From Microbispora catharanthi (GTDB lineage Bacteria > Actinomycetota > Actinomycetes > Streptosporangiales > Streptosporangiaceae): a DNA stretch of 40,595 nucleotides. Shown here piece after piece: positions 30,339 to 38,908 of the stretch. Position 1 is the first letter of the stretch. Each line of letters opens with the position of its first letter. Both the position numbers and the translations under genes were made by a program. The DNA is taken from positions 1-40,595 of the forward strand of contig NZ_VDMA02000041.1 of NCBI RefSeq assembly GCF_006334915.2, written 5' to 3'. Under the pieces are notes generated by a model. The model did no database searches. It saw only the letters and a program-made list of their open reading frames with translations, and had not been told where the DNA came from.

Positions 30339-31863
30339 GGGTCCCCTCGTAGGCGAACAGCCCGAGGTCGTCGGTGTGGCGGTAGGCGAGGGCGGCGCCC
30401 TTGCGGGTGAGCACGACGTCGCCCGGGACGCACTGCGGGACGTCCTCCAGCCGGAACGTGAGCGCCGAGCCGGACGCCGCGGTCAGCCGCAGCGTGCCCT
30501 CGCAGGAGTTCGCGGGCTCCTTCCACCTGCCGGACGGCTTGCCGTGCTTCAACTCGATCTCGATGTCGTACTCGCTCGTGAGGAGGCCGGCGGTGGGCGC
30601 GATGTGCCCCCGCCACTTCCCCTCGAACGCCTGCGGAATGCCCGCGGGTGCGGAGGCGGTCGCCGGGTCCGCCCCGCCGGTGCCGCCGGGCTCGGGGGCG
30701 GTCGGCGTCGGGTCCGCCGCGTACGTGCTCTGGGCGTGGGCGCTCGCCGGGGGCGTGGGGGACGGGCCGCCGGACACCGCGGCCAGGCGCGGGACCAGCA
30801 GCGCGGCGGTGATCCCGAGAGCCGCGACGGCGGCGCCGGCCCCGGCCAGGACCCGGGTGCGCGATCCGCCCCGGCGGCCACCGGGAACGGTGTCGGCCGC
30901 CCCGTGCTCCCCGGCCCCGTGCTTCCCGGCCCCGTGCTCCCCGGCCGCCCCGTGCTTCCCGGCGGGACCCGTCGACGGCGAGGCCGCGGTCCACGGAGAC
31001 GGATCGTACGGCTGCGCGGGCCCGCCGGGAGGGACGCCGTTCGCCGTCGCGCCCGTACGCACCGGGCCGGGCGCGGAGCCGACCAGTTCGAGCAGCAGGT
31101 CGCGGGCGGCGGGGCGGGCGGCGGGGTCCTTGGCGAGGCAGCGCTCGACCAGCGCGCGCAGGGGCGGGGGCACCGGGGTCAGGTCGGGGAAGGTCGTCAT
31201 GATCCGGTGCAGCACGGCGGCGACGTTGCCGGCGCCGAACGCCGCCCGGCCGCTGGCGGCGAAGACGATCGTCGCTCCCCACGCGAACACGTCGGAGGCG
31301 GGGGTGGCCGGATGGCCCGCGATCTGCTCGGGTGCCAGGTAGGCCGGGGTGCCCACCGGGCCCGCGGTCATCGTCTCGCTCTCGCCCTGACGGGCGATGC
31401 CGAAGTCGACCACGCGGGGACCGTCCGGCCCCAGCAGCACGTTGCCCGGCTTGAAGTCGCGGTGCACGATGCCCGCGCCGTGGATCGCCGCCAGTGCGGT
31501 CGCCGTCCCCACCGCGAGCCGCTCCAGCTCGCCTCCGCGCAGCGGTCCCGACGCGGTCACCCGCTGCTGCAGCGAGGGGCCGTCGACGAACTCGCTCACG
31601 ACGTACGGCTCGCGCCCGTCCACCATCGCCGTGATCACCCTGGCGGTGCAGAAGGGAGCGACACCGCGCAGGACGTCGAGTTCGCGCGCCAGCCGTGCCC
31701 GGACGACGGGGTCGAGCCCGGTCTTGAGTACCTTCACCGCGACCGGAGCGCCGTCGGGCGCATAACCCAGGTAGACCACGCCTTGGCCGCCCTCGCCGAG
31801 ACGTCCGCTGATACGGAACCCGCCGAGCGTGCGCCGGTCGTCGGACTCAAGGGGGGCGACCAT
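30322..31863 (-). CDS. Membrane Ser/Thr protein kinase (PknB-like)
   Basis: 513 residues. Kinase domain about 14-270: GRLGEGGQGVVYLG loop, K44 in VAVK, HRDFKPGN with D136, DFG at D153, and GTPAYLAPEQ. A Pro/Gly/His-rich linker has GKHGA/GEHGA repeats. One transmembrane segment (VLAGAGAAVAALGITAALLV) precedes an extracellular C-terminal domain of about 110 residues with two cysteines (NSCEGT, VPQCVPGD), probably a ligand-binding sensor. No PASTA repeats. TACCGT lies 6 bases before the ATG: leaderless. It starts 35 bases after the SGNH hydrolase gene on the same strand. Confidence 0.92.
   Translation of the reverse strand: MVAPLESDDRRTLGGFRISGRLGEGGQGVVYLGYAPDGAPVAVKVLKTGLDPVVRARLARELDVLRGVAPFCTARVITAMVDGREPYVVSEFVDGPSLQQRVTASGPLRGGELERLAVGTATALAAIHGAGIVHRDFKPGNVLLGPDGPRVVDFGIARQGESETMTAGPVGTPAYLAPEQIAGHPATPASDVFAWGATIVFAASGRAAFGAGNVAAVLHRIMTTFPDLTPVPPPLRALVERCLAKDPAARPAARDLLLELVGSAPGPVRTGATANGVPPGGPAQPYDPSPWTAASPSTGPAGKHGAAGEHGAGKHGAGEHGAADTVPGGRRGGSRTRVLAGAGAAVAALGITAALLVPRLAAVSGGPSPTPPASAHAQSTYAADPTPTAPEPGGTGGADPATASAPAGIPQAFEGKWRGHIAPTAGLLTSEYDIEIELKHGKPSGRWKEPANSCEGTLRLTAASGSALTFRLEDVPQCVPGDVVLTRKGAALAYRHTDDLGLFAYEGTLTRDS
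30897..30962 (-). repeat. In-frame imperfect repeats in kinase linker
   Basis: Four alternating GKHGA/GEHGA units from about 15-base repeats (CCCCGTGCTTCCCGG-type on the plus strand). Typical of slippage in a juxtamembrane linker. Confidence 0.7.
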
Positions 31864-31869
31864 GGTCAC

Positions 31870-31875
31870 ACGGTA
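31870..31875 (-). promoter_or_regulatory. -10 of leaderless promoter (kinase)
   Basis: TACCGT on the minus strand with a 6-base spacer to the ATG at 31863. The same hexamer and spacing precede the ankyrin gene at 38431. Confidence 0.45.
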
Positions 31876-31898
31876 GCGATCCCGCGGCCGTTCCGGGA

Positions 31899-33218
31899 TC
31901 AGAGCAGGCGGGGGTTCACCGCGTCGGCGAGCGCGAGCCGCCCGGCGTCGCTCAGGTGCAGGTGATCGCCCGAGTCGTACGAGACGGCCAGCTGCTCGGG
32001 GAACTCGGGGTCGCGTACGGCCCGGTCGAAGTCGAGGACGGCGTCGAACACCCCGCTCGTGCGGATCCAGGTGTTCAGCCGCTGCCTGATCTCCTCGCGC
32101 TCCGGAGTCCAGGTGCTCCAGCCGTAAAAGGGGGTGAGCGTGGCACCCAGCACCTTGACATTGCGGGCGTGCGCCTCGCGGATCAACCTCTTGTATCCGT
32201 AGGCGAGCGGCTTGATCGAGGTGTAGTCGCCCCGGGCGATGTCGTTGATCCCCTCGTAGACCACCACGGTGCGCACCCCCGGCTGGGACAGCGCGTCGCG
32301 GTAGAACCGGCTGAGACCGCTCGGGCCGACGTTGGGGTGCAGCAGCCGGTTCCCGGCGATGCCGGCGTTGAGCACCCCCAACCGCCGCGACGGAGACTGA
32401 TGGGCCAGCCGCTGCCGCAGGTAGTCGGTCCAGCGGCGGTTGGCGTCGACCGCCTGGCCCGCGCCGTCGGTGATCGAGTCGCCGAACGCGACCAACGAAC
32501 CGACCGTGGCCCCGCCCGCCTCGACCGCGATCCGATCGAGGAAATACCACTGCGTGCTGGTGTAGGTGAAGCCCGCGCCGCTCTCCTCCGCCGCGTGGTC
32601 CCCCGGGTCGGACAGGTAGGTGGTGCTGTAGGCGCGTTCGTGCCCGGTCACACCCCTGACCGTCCCGGGCAGGTGGAGGCTGACGACCAGGGCGGAGCCG
32701 CCGGCGATCCGGCCCGGGATCGGGTCGCTCCAGACGGCCTGGCCCGGCGGCACCCTCACCGAGGCGCCCTTGCGGAAGGTCACCGGCCGGTTGGTCCCCG
32801 CGAGGATCTCGGCGCCGTACGCCTGGACGCCCACGTGCACGTTCGCGAACGTCACCGGCGCCGCCCCGAAGACGTTGGACAGGCGCAGGCGCATGCCGGC
32901 GCCGCCGACGCTGGCGCGCACGACCATCCGCACGGTCTGCCCGCCGAGGGCCGCCGTGATCCGGTCGGTCGAGGTGGTCCACGCGCCGACCAGGCGGTGC
33001 TGCACGGGCGAGTCGCCACCGGGCTCCGGCGCGGCCGCGCGGTGCCCGCGGGTCGCCGAGGCCGCTGCGAGTCCTCGGGCGGCGGAGGACGAAGCGGTCG
33101 CGGTGCTCGCGGCCGTGAGGGACTCCGCGTGGACCGGCGCCGTGGGAAGCGCCGCGGTCCCGCCGCTGACGGCGAGGGCGAGAGCGGCCATGGTCAACCG
33201 GTGAGCCGGCCGTGCCAT
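31899..33218 (-). CDS. Secreted SGNH/GDSL-family hydrolase
   Basis: 439 residues. Sec signal peptide 1-31 (MARPAHRLTMAALALAVSGG, cleavage near VHA-ES). An Ala/Ser-rich linker follows. A jelly-roll-like region (about 80-230) precedes the SGNH domain. Block I is AFGDSITDG with S248; a Gly/Asn block reads GINDI; the last block is DHLHLS with D418 and H421. Likely an extracellular esterase or lipase, perhaps on polysaccharide acetyl groups. GGAGGA lies 5 bases before the ATG. The downstream kinase could be co-transcribed. Confidence 0.9.
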   Translation of the reverse strand: MARPAHRLTMAALALAVSGGTAALPTAPVHAESLTAASTATASSSAARGLAAASATRGHRAAAPEPGGDSPVQHRLVGAWTTSTDRITAALGGQTVRMVVRASVGGAGMRLRLSNVFGAAPVTFANVHVGVQAYGAEILAGTNRPVTFRKGASVRVPPGQAVWSDPIPGRIAGGSALVVSLHLPGTVRGVTGHERAYSTTYLSDPGDHAAEESGAGFTYTSTQWYFLDRIAVEAGGATVGSLVAFGDSITDGAGQAVDANRRWTDYLRQRLAHQSPSRRLGVLNAGIAGNRLLHPNVGPSGLSRFYRDALSQPGVRTVVVYEGINDIARGDYTSIKPLAYGYKRLIREAHARNVKVLGATLTPFYGWSTWTPEREEIRQRLNTWIRTSGVFDAVLDFDRAVRDPEFPEQLAVSYDSGDHLHLSDAGRLALADAVNPRLL

Positions 33219-33440
33219 CCGGGTCCTCCATTGGGGTGTGGCTGCCTGGTGCGGGTCCGTGGCGGCCCCGCTTCCGATCACTCCGCCGAGACCGCTGATC
33301 GAGAAGCGTCCGCGACGCCATACATTACGGCTGTTTGGCGAACACTGGGGAAGAACCTGACCGTCAGGCGTAACAGTCGCTCCCGTTCCGGTTGAATCGC
33401 GACCGTAGCCCTGCCCGTTCTCCAAGCCGTCCGACGTCGA

Positions 33441-33760
33441 CCGCACGCCTTTGAGGACCTGACGGATGCTCCCGTCCACGCGCGACGACGACGTCCCCGG
33501 CGTACGGCCGTCCGCTCGCCGGCGCCCTGACCTGGGCCACGCTCGCGCCCTCGTCGGCGGTGTCGGGCCCGCGGGCGGCGCGAGGGACGATCCCGCCGGA
33601 GCCGGGCTGCGCCGTGATCGTCACCTCTCGGCAGCCGCTGTTCCTGCCGCGCAGGGGGTCGAGCTGCTCGCCCGGCTCGCCGGAGACGAGCACGTCGCCG
33701 CCGACCTCGACGAGTTCGCGGAGCTGGGCGACCGCTGGCGGCACCCCAGGCCCGCGGGCT
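33441..33760 (+). pseudogene. Relic of a SARP/NB-ARC (AfsR-like) regulator
   Basis: Three disconnected pieces in different frames resemble AfsR-type regulators: HAFEDLTDAP at about 33444-33473 (BTAD-like), IPPEPGCAVIVTSRQPL at about 33590-33640 (the GCxVxVTSR strand of NB-ARC), and GVELLARLAGDEHVAADLDE from 33655 (the NB-ARC segment after it). A stop and at least one frameshift separate them. Nothing upstream or downstream restores a gene. Confidence 0.4.
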
Positions 33761-33895
33761 CCGCACGACCCTGGGGTGCCGCACATCACGCGCCTCGTTC
33801 TTCCCGGGAGGGACGTTGAGGCGGGTAGCGGGACCGATGCGACAGCAGGCGCAGATCTTCACTCTGCACTCATTCTTCCGTCATAGAGGGACGGA

Positions 33896-33901
33896 TAGGC
33901 T
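33896..33901 (+). promoter_or_regulatory. -10 of leaderless promoter (phosphatase)
   Basis: TAGGCT, 7 bases before ATG 33909. No Shine-Dalgarno sequence. Confidence 0.4.
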
Positions 33902-33908
33902 CGGCTTG

Positions 33909-34706
33909 ATGAATGCATACGAGCGTTGGATCGTTCTGGAAGGCGCGGCGAACGTACGGGACCTCGGCGGGCTGCCCACCGCGGACGGCGGGACCACGGT
34001 GCCCGGCCGGATCCTGCGGGCCGACAACCTGCAGGGCCTGACCGAGGGCGACGTGGCACTGCTCGTGGGCGACCTCAAGCTGCGGCACGTGGTCGACCTG
34101 AGGTCGGAGGCCGAGGTACGCCTGGAGGGGCCCGGTCCGCTGACCCTCCTCCCGGAGGTCGGCATCCACCACCACAGCCTGTTCGCGGAGGGCGGGCACC
34201 TCACCGACGTCGAGGCCGACACCATCGACGACAGGGCCCTGCCGTGGCAGGGCGAACGGGACGAGGAGGACCTGGCCGAACTCCGCGTGACCGGCTACTA
34301 CTACGGATATCTGCGCGACCGGCCCGACTCGGTGGTGGCCGCCCTGCGGGTGCTCGCCCGTGACGACGGCATGGCCGTGGTCCACTGCGCGGCGGGCAAG
34401 GACCGCACCGGAGTGGTCTGCGCCCTGGCGCTCGCCGTCGCGGGCGCCACCCGGGAGGCGATCGTCCAGGACTACGTCGCCACCGGCCAACGGCTGGAGG
34501 GCATCCTCGCCCGGCTGCGCGCCAGCCGCACCTACCGTGAGGATCTCGACTCGAAGCCGGCCGACAGCCACCTGCCGCGGCCCGAGTACATGGACAAGTT
34601 CCTGTCGACGCTGGACGACCGGTTCGACGGCCCCCTCGGCTGGCTGCACACCCACGGCTGGACCGACGCCGACACCGACGCGCTGCGCGCCCGCCTCCGA
34701 GACTGA
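33909..34706 (+). CDS. Tyrosine/dual-specificity protein phosphatase
   Basis: 265 residues. NVRDLGGLPTADG near the start is characteristic of MptpB-like phosphatases. The P-loop VHCAAGKDRTG carries C160 and R166, with a Lys/Asp pair (KDR) as in the phosphoinositide-capable group. The likely substrate is phosphotyrosine or phosphoinositide. It is probably leaderless from the TAGGCT at 33896-33901. A Ser/Thr kinase lies about 2 kb away, but there is no evidence that they work together. Confidence 0.9.
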   Translation: MNAYERWIVLEGAANVRDLGGLPTADGGTTVPGRILRADNLQGLTEGDVALLVGDLKLRHVVDLRSEAEVRLEGPGPLTLLPEVGIHHHSLFAEGGHLTDVEADTIDDRALPWQGERDEEDLAELRVTGYYYGYLRDRPDSVVAALRVLARDDGMAVVHCAAGKDRTGVVCALALAVAGATREAIVQDYVATGQRLEGILARLRASRTYREDLDSKPADSHLPRPEYMDKFLSTLDDRFDGPLGWLHTHGWTDADTDALRARLRD

Positions 34707-34708
34707 CC

Positions 34709-34724
34709 TCCGGCCGCCGCCGGA
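34709..34724. terminator. Small hairpin
   Basis: TCCGGC-CGCC-GCCGGA directly after the phosphatase stop, facing the convergent SDR gene. Confidence 0.4.
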
Positions 34725-34731
34725 AGCGGGG

Positions 34732-35529
34732 TCAGGTGAGGGTTTCGCCGCCGTCGACGGTGATGACCTGGCCGGTGACGTAGTTGTTGGCCATGAGGAA
34801 GACAGCCGTGGCGGCGGCCTCCTCGGCGGTGCCGAAGCGGCCGAGGGGGGTGGACGTTCCGGCGGCGGCGACCGCGTCGTCGGAGTCCAGCCCCGGCAGT
34901 GAACGCAGGAGCGGGGTGTCGATCCGGCCGTAGCGGACGGTGTTCACGCGCACCCGTGCGGGGGCGAGCTCCACGGCGAGGGCCTTGGTGAGGGTCTCCA
35001 CGGCGCCGGCGAGTGACAGCGGGACGGTCATCCCCGGATAAGGGCGGACCACGAGGATGCCCGAGCTGAACGTGAGCGAGCCTCCCGCGGGAAGCCGGGC
35101 CGCCGACGCGCGGGCGACGGCGAAGACCGTCTGGAGGGGGCCCGAGCCGAGGGTCGTGCGGATGTCGTCGGCCGACAGCGCGGTCAGGGGGCCGATGCCG
35201 CTGAGGCCGCCGGCGGTGACGTACACGTGGTCGACGTGACCCGCCCTGTCGAAGGCCTCGGCGAGGGTCTGCTCGTCTCCGCCGTCGCCGGGAACGCCCA
35301 GCACGGCGTCGGCGGGGTCCTCTGCCGGGCCCGCACCGCGCACCCGGGAGACGGCGGCCTTCAGCCGGTCGGGGTCGCGGCCGACCAGCACGACGCGGGC
35401 GCCGACCGAACGCAGCAGGACGCCCGCCGCCAGTCCGATGCCCGAGCTTCCGCCGATGAGGACGGCGGTCGTGCCGGAGAGGGCGCTCGGCAGCGACGGC
35501 CGGACGGGGATGGGTGTCACAGTGCTCAT
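34732..35529 (-). CDS. Short-chain dehydrogenase-like protein lacking Tyr/Lys
   Basis: 265 residues, normal SDR length. Cofactor loop GGSSGIG (26-32), GRDPDR (Arg and Asp suggest NADP), YVTAGG for the NNAG-like motif, S155/S156, and a C-terminal GQVITVDGG. However, the region where YxxxK should stand reads PYPGMTVPLSLAGAVETLTK: the Tyr position is P170 and the Lys position A174. It is therefore a non-canonical SDR and perhaps not an oxidoreductase. Divergent from TetR with two operator-like sites between, so the TetR protein probably controls it. Confidence 0.85.
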   Translation of the reverse strand: MSTVTPIPVRPSLPSALSGTTAVLIGGSSGIGLAAGVLLRSVGARVVLVGRDPDRLKAAVSRVRGAGPAEDPADAVLGVPGDGGDEQTLAEAFDRAGHVDHVYVTAGGLSGIGPLTALSADDIRTTLGSGPLQTVFAVARASAARLPAGGSLTFSSGILVVRPYPGMTVPLSLAGAVETLTKALAVELAPARVRVNTVRYGRIDTPLLRSLPGLDSDDAVAAAGTSTPLGRFGTAEEAAATAVFLMANNYVTGQVITVDGGETLT

Positions 35530-35549
35530 GAGAGAGCCTTTCGGTGAAA

Positions 35550-35564
35550 TAAACCATCTGGTTG
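35550..35564. promoter_or_regulatory. TetR operator 1
   Basis: TAAACCATCTGGTTG with AACCA/TGGTT arms. The inverted second copy is at 35607-35621, differing at one base. Confidence 0.6.
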
Positions 35565-35606
35565 TTTTATTGCTGACCCGATACTGCCGCCTGGACGGGG
35601 AGGAGT

Positions 35607-35621
35607 CAACCGGATGGTTTA
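35607..35621. promoter_or_regulatory. TetR operator 2
   Basis: CAACCGGATGGTTTA; its reverse complement matches operator 1 at 14 of 15 bases. It lies 8 bases before the TetR ATG. Confidence 0.6.
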
Positions 35622-35629
35622 ATTCGTGC

Positions 35630-36250
35630 ATGGCCTACGACGCGGAGGACACCAGACGGAGGATCTTCGCCGCCGCCGCCGCCGAGTTCGCCGAGCACGG
35701 CCTGGCCGGGGCCAGGGTCGATCGGATCGCGACGGCCGCCAAGGCCAACAAACAGGCCATCTACCTCTACTACGGGAGCAAGGAGAAGCTGTTCGCCGCC
35801 GTCCTGCGGGCGAAGCTGGAGGAGGTCCGCGTCTCCGTCTCCATCGATCCCGACGCGGTGGGCCAGTCGGTCGGGCAGATGTTCGACTGGTATCGGGAAC
35901 ACCCGGAGCTGATCAGGCTGCTGCTGTGGGAGGCGCTGGAGGCGTGCGACGCACCCGGCGAGGGCGAGCGGGAGCGGCGTGACGCCTTCCGCGAGAAGGT
36001 CCACCAACTCGTGGACGCGGGCGCGGTCAACCACCTTCCCGAGAACGCGCGGGTCCGCGCCTGTCAGGACCTGCTGTTCACCATCATGGGGCTGATCTCC
36101 TGGAACTTCGCGGTGCCCGGGATGTGCCGCCTCGTTCTGGACGAGGAGACCGAGCAGGCCGCCCTGGACCGCCGCCGCGAGACGGTGATCGAAGTCGCCC
36201 GCAGGCTTGCCACCGCCTCGGACGCTCCCGCGGCGCGGGCCCCGGAGTGA
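35630..36250 (+). CDS. TetR-family regulator
   Basis: 206 residues. Helix-turn-helix ARVDRIATAAKANKQAIYLY followed by YGSKEKLFAAVL. The rest is a helical sensor domain with TIMGLISWNFAVPG. It is divergent from the SDR-like gene; both starts are flanked by the paired AACCATC-type sites. No strong ribosome-binding site precedes the ATG. The convergent oxidoreductase gene ends 7 bases after its stop. Confidence 0.9.
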   Translation: MAYDAEDTRRRIFAAAAAEFAEHGLAGARVDRIATAAKANKQAIYLYYGSKEKLFAAVLRAKLEEVRVSVSIDPDAVGQSVGQMFDWYREHPELIRLLLWEALEACDAPGEGERERRDAFREKVHQLVDAGAVNHLPENARVRACQDLLFTIMGLISWNFAVPGMCRLVLDEETEQAALDRRRETVIEVARRLATASDAPAARAPE

Positions 36251-36257
36251 GCCGGCG

Positions 36258-37358
36258 CTATTCCTCCCGATCGGGAAGGGTGACCACCTGGCCGCGGGCG
36301 GCCGAGAGGGCGGCGGCCTCCAGGACGGCGATGGCCTCGGCGGCGTCGTCCGGCTCGACCGGGGGCGGCGCGCCGTCCCGCAGGCAGGCCACGACGCCCT
36401 CGTAGAACCGCTGGTACGCCCCGGGCTCGGTGGGCACCGGGCGGGCGTCGCCCTCGACCCCGAGTGTGCCCCAGCCTCCTGAAGCCTCCGCGCCCCATCC
36501 GGTGCCCGCGCCGGAATCCCTGCCCGGGCCGAAGTCGGCGGCGTCCGGGCGTTCGCCCGCGCGCAGGCGTTCCTCCTGGGGGTCCAGCCCCCACTTGACG
36601 TACGACGCGCGGGAGCCGAGCACCCGGAACCTCGGGCCGAGGTTCGCGGCCACCGCGCTCATCCACAGGTGCGAGCGGGTCCCGCTCCGGTGGGTCAGCG
36701 CGACGAACGCGTCGTCGTCGTTGCGCACTCCGGCCCGCCTGACGTCGGTCTCCGCGTAGACCTGGGAGACCGGGCCGAACAACCGCAGGGCCTGGTCCAC
36801 CAGGTGGCTGCCGAGGTCGTAGAGAGTGCCGCCGATCTCCTCAGGGCCGCCCGACTCGCGCCAGCCGCCCTTGGGCGCCGGCCGCCACCGCTCGAACCGT
36901 GACTCGAACCGGTGGACCTCGCCCAGCTCGGGCAGCAGCCGGCGCAGCGTCAGGAAGTCGCCGTCCCAGCGCCGGTTCTGGAAGACCGTCAGCATCAGCC
37001 CGCGGTCGCGCGCGAATCGTACGAGGTCGCGGGCCTCCGCGGCGGCGCCGGCCAGCGGCTTGTCGACGACCACGGGAAGCCCGGCCTTGAGCGCCTCGGT
37101 CGCCAGGGGCACGTGCGTGCGGTTCGGCGTCGCGATCACCACGAGATCGCAGCGGTCCCACAGGTCGTCCGCGGCGGGCACGACGTCCGCGCCGGGGTGT
37201 TCGGCGCGGACGCGCTCGGCCCTGGCGGGGTCGCGGGTGACGACGGCGGTGAGGCGCAGTCCCGGCGTGGCGGCGATCAGCGGCGCGTGGAAAAAGGATC
37301 CGGCCGGACCGAAACCAGTCAATCCGACGCGAATTCCGGGGGAATCTGAGGGCGGCAT
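36258..37358 (-). CDS. Gfo/Idh/MocA-family oxidoreductase
   Basis: 366 residues. Rossmann start IRVGLTGFGPAGSFFHAPL; VVIATPNRTHVPLATEAL; the family's catalytic-lysine motif appears as DKP (99-101). The C-terminal dimerisation domain contains GGTLYDLGSHLVDQALRLFG, typical of this family. Residues about 280-310 (FGPGRDSGAGTGWGAEASGG) form a Gly-rich insertion absent from usual members. Substrate likely a sugar or cyclitol. No obvious ribosome-binding site before the ATG; it is downstream of and co-directional with the PAC2 gene. Confidence 0.9.
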   Translation of the reverse strand: MPPSDSPGIRVGLTGFGPAGSFFHAPLIAATPGLRLTAVVTRDPARAERVRAEHPGADVVPAADDLWDRCDLVVIATPNRTHVPLATEALKAGLPVVVDKPLAGAAAEARDLVRFARDRGLMLTVFQNRRWDGDFLTLRRLLPELGEVHRFESRFERWRPAPKGGWRESGGPEEIGGTLYDLGSHLVDQALRLFGPVSQVYAETDVRRAGVRNDDDAFVALTHRSGTRSHLWMSAVAANLGPRFRVLGSRASYVKWGLDPQEERLRAGERPDAADFGPGRDSGAGTGWGAEASGGWGTLGVEGDARPVPTEPGAYQRFYEGVVACLRDGAPPPVEPDDAAEAIAVLEAAALSAARGQVVTLPDREE

Positions 37359-37408
37359 GAGGGGCGAGGCGTCCTTCGGATGGGTCGGGGCGGGGGTTCC
37401 GCGGCGGC

Positions 37409-38314
37409 TCAGGTGTCCCGGTCGTCCCGTTCGGCGAGGAACGCCTCGAACTGGGCGGCGAGCTCGTCGCCCGTGGGCATCTGCGCCTCCTCGGCCAGCA
37501 GGCTCTCCCGTTCGGCGCCCGACTGGAACGCGTCGTACTGCTGCTCCAGGCCGTGGATGGCGCCGGCGAGCTCCTCGGACGCCGCGATCTGCTCCTCGAT
37601 CTCGGTGTTGGTCTTGTCGGCCGCGTCCCTGAGCGCGTCCGTGGGGAAGACCAGCCCGGTGCCGCGGGTGACGGCCTCCAGCGCCGTCACGGCGGCCTGC
37701 GGGTACTCCGCCTGGGCGAGGTAGTGGGGCACGTGGACGGCGTAGCCGAGCGCGTCGTGACCCTTCGCCCCGAGCCGGAACTCGATGAGCGCGGCGAGGC
37801 TCCCCGGCACGCGGACCTTGCCGAAGGGGCTGGTCTGCCCGTGGACGAGGTCGGGGCGCGTGGCGTGGGCCGTCATGCCGAGCGGCCGGGTGTGCGGGAC
37901 GCCCATCGGGATGCCGTGGACGGTCACCAGCTTGCCGATGTTGAGCCGGGTCACCAGCATGCCGACGGCCTCGGTGAACAGCTCCCACTCCCGGTCCGGC
38001 TCCGGGCCGTTCAGGATGAGGAACGGCGTGCCTGTGACGTCCTTGGCCAGGTAGACCGCCAGCTCAGGAGTGTCGTAGTCGCTCCAGTGATCGGTGTCGA
38101 AGGTCATCGACGGGCGGCGGGACCGGTAGTCGAGCAGCCGGTCCACGTCGAAGGTCGCGATGACCCGGTGCTCCAGTTCGGCGAGGAGGTGCCCCAGGGC
38201 CAGCCGCCCGGCGGCGCCGGCGTCGACGAACCCCTCGAAGTGGTAGAGCAGCACCGGATCGGTCAGCTCGGGCAGGTCCCCGTCGAGCCGATAGAGATCC
38301 GTGGGGTCGGACAC
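37409..38314 (-). CDS. PAC2-family protein
   Basis: 301 residues from a GTG. PAC2 fold: VLLYHFEGFVDAGAAGRLAL at the start, then IATFDVDRLLDYRSRRPSMT, LILNGPEPDREWELF, and GKLVTVHGIPMGVPHTRP. C-terminal coiled coil (TNTEIEEQIAASEELAGAIH). Archaeal and eukaryotic relatives are proteasome-assembly chaperones; actinobacteria have proteasomes, but the role of the bacterial members is uncertain. AAAGG lies upstream. Confidence 0.9.
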   Translation of the reverse strand: MSDPTDLYRLDGDLPELTDPVLLYHFEGFVDAGAAGRLALGHLLAELEHRVIATFDVDRLLDYRSRRPSMTFDTDHWSDYDTPELAVYLAKDVTGTPFLILNGPEPDREWELFTEAVGMLVTRLNIGKLVTVHGIPMGVPHTRPLGMTAHATRPDLVHGQTSPFGKVRVPGSLAALIEFRLGAKGHDALGYAVHVPHYLAQAEYPQAAVTALEAVTRGTGLVFPTDALRDAADKTNTEIEEQIAASEELAGAIHGLEQQYDAFQSGAERESLLAEEAQMPTGDELAAQFEAFLAERDDRDT

Positions 38315-38418
38315 GTGTCCCAGCCTTTCTCACGAAGTCTTTACCTAGTGAACCTACGGGACCCCCGGTCGATTCCGTGCTTGTTCCATGCTCGATTCCG
38401 GAGGGGTAGCGGCGACCT

Positions 38419-38424
38419 TACCGT
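38419..38424 (+). promoter_or_regulatory. -10 of leaderless promoter (ankyrin)
   Basis: TACCGT with a 6-base spacer to the ATG at 38431. Confidence 0.45.
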
Positions 38425-38430
38425 TGGACT

Positions 38431-38832
38431 ATGGGGAACATGGAGCCGGACCCTGAGCTGGAGGAGTTCGCCACCAGGCTCTTCGATCTCGCGAGGTCGG
38501 GGCGGACCGAAGCGTTGTGCGCGTACGTCGACGCGGGCGTGCCCGTCAACCTGCGCAACCAGAAGGGCGACACCCTGCTCATGCTGGCGGCCTACCACGG
38601 GCACGCCGCCACGGTGCGCGCCCTGGGCGAGCGGGGCGCGGACCCCGACCTCGCCAACGACCGCGGGCAGACCCCGCTCGCCGGCGCGGTGTTCAAGAAG
38701 GAGCCCGAGGTCGTGCGGGCGTTGCTGGAGCTGGGAGCCGATCGCTACGCCGGGATGCCGTCGGCCGTCGACGCCGCCCGCATGTTCGGGGACGCGGAGA
38801 TCGTCACCCTCATCGAGGGTTCATCCGGCTGA
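38431..38832 (+). CDS. Ankyrin-repeat protein
   Basis: 133 residues. Two or three ankyrin repeats: KGDTLLMLAAYHGHAATVRA then LGERGADPDL, and RGQTPLAGAVFKKEPEVVRA then LLELGADR; a capping helix ends the protein. A small protein-binding scaffold, cytoplasmic. Leaderless from TACCGT; the ATG at 38440 is an in-frame alternative. Confidence 0.9.
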   Translation: MGNMEPDPELEEFATRLFDLARSGRTEALCAYVDAGVPVNLRNQKGDTLLMLAAYHGHAATVRALGERGADPDLANDRGQTPLAGAVFKKEPEVVRALLELGADRYAGMPSAVDAARMFGDAEIVTLIEGSSG

Positions 38833-38908
38833 GCGGATCTGTCTGGCCGATGTGTCCGTAATTATGGTAAGGCTGGCGCCGATCATCTGGTAGGACCATG
38901 CTTGTCGG

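Larger units (their letters stand above)
33219..33908. other. 690 bases without an intact gene
   Basis: Holds the upstream region of the SGNH gene (33219-33440, no clear promoter), a decayed SARP/NB-ARC fragment (33441-33760) and the leaderless promoter of the phosphatase. No intact frame here shows convincing homology or a ribosome-binding site. Confidence 0.6.
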
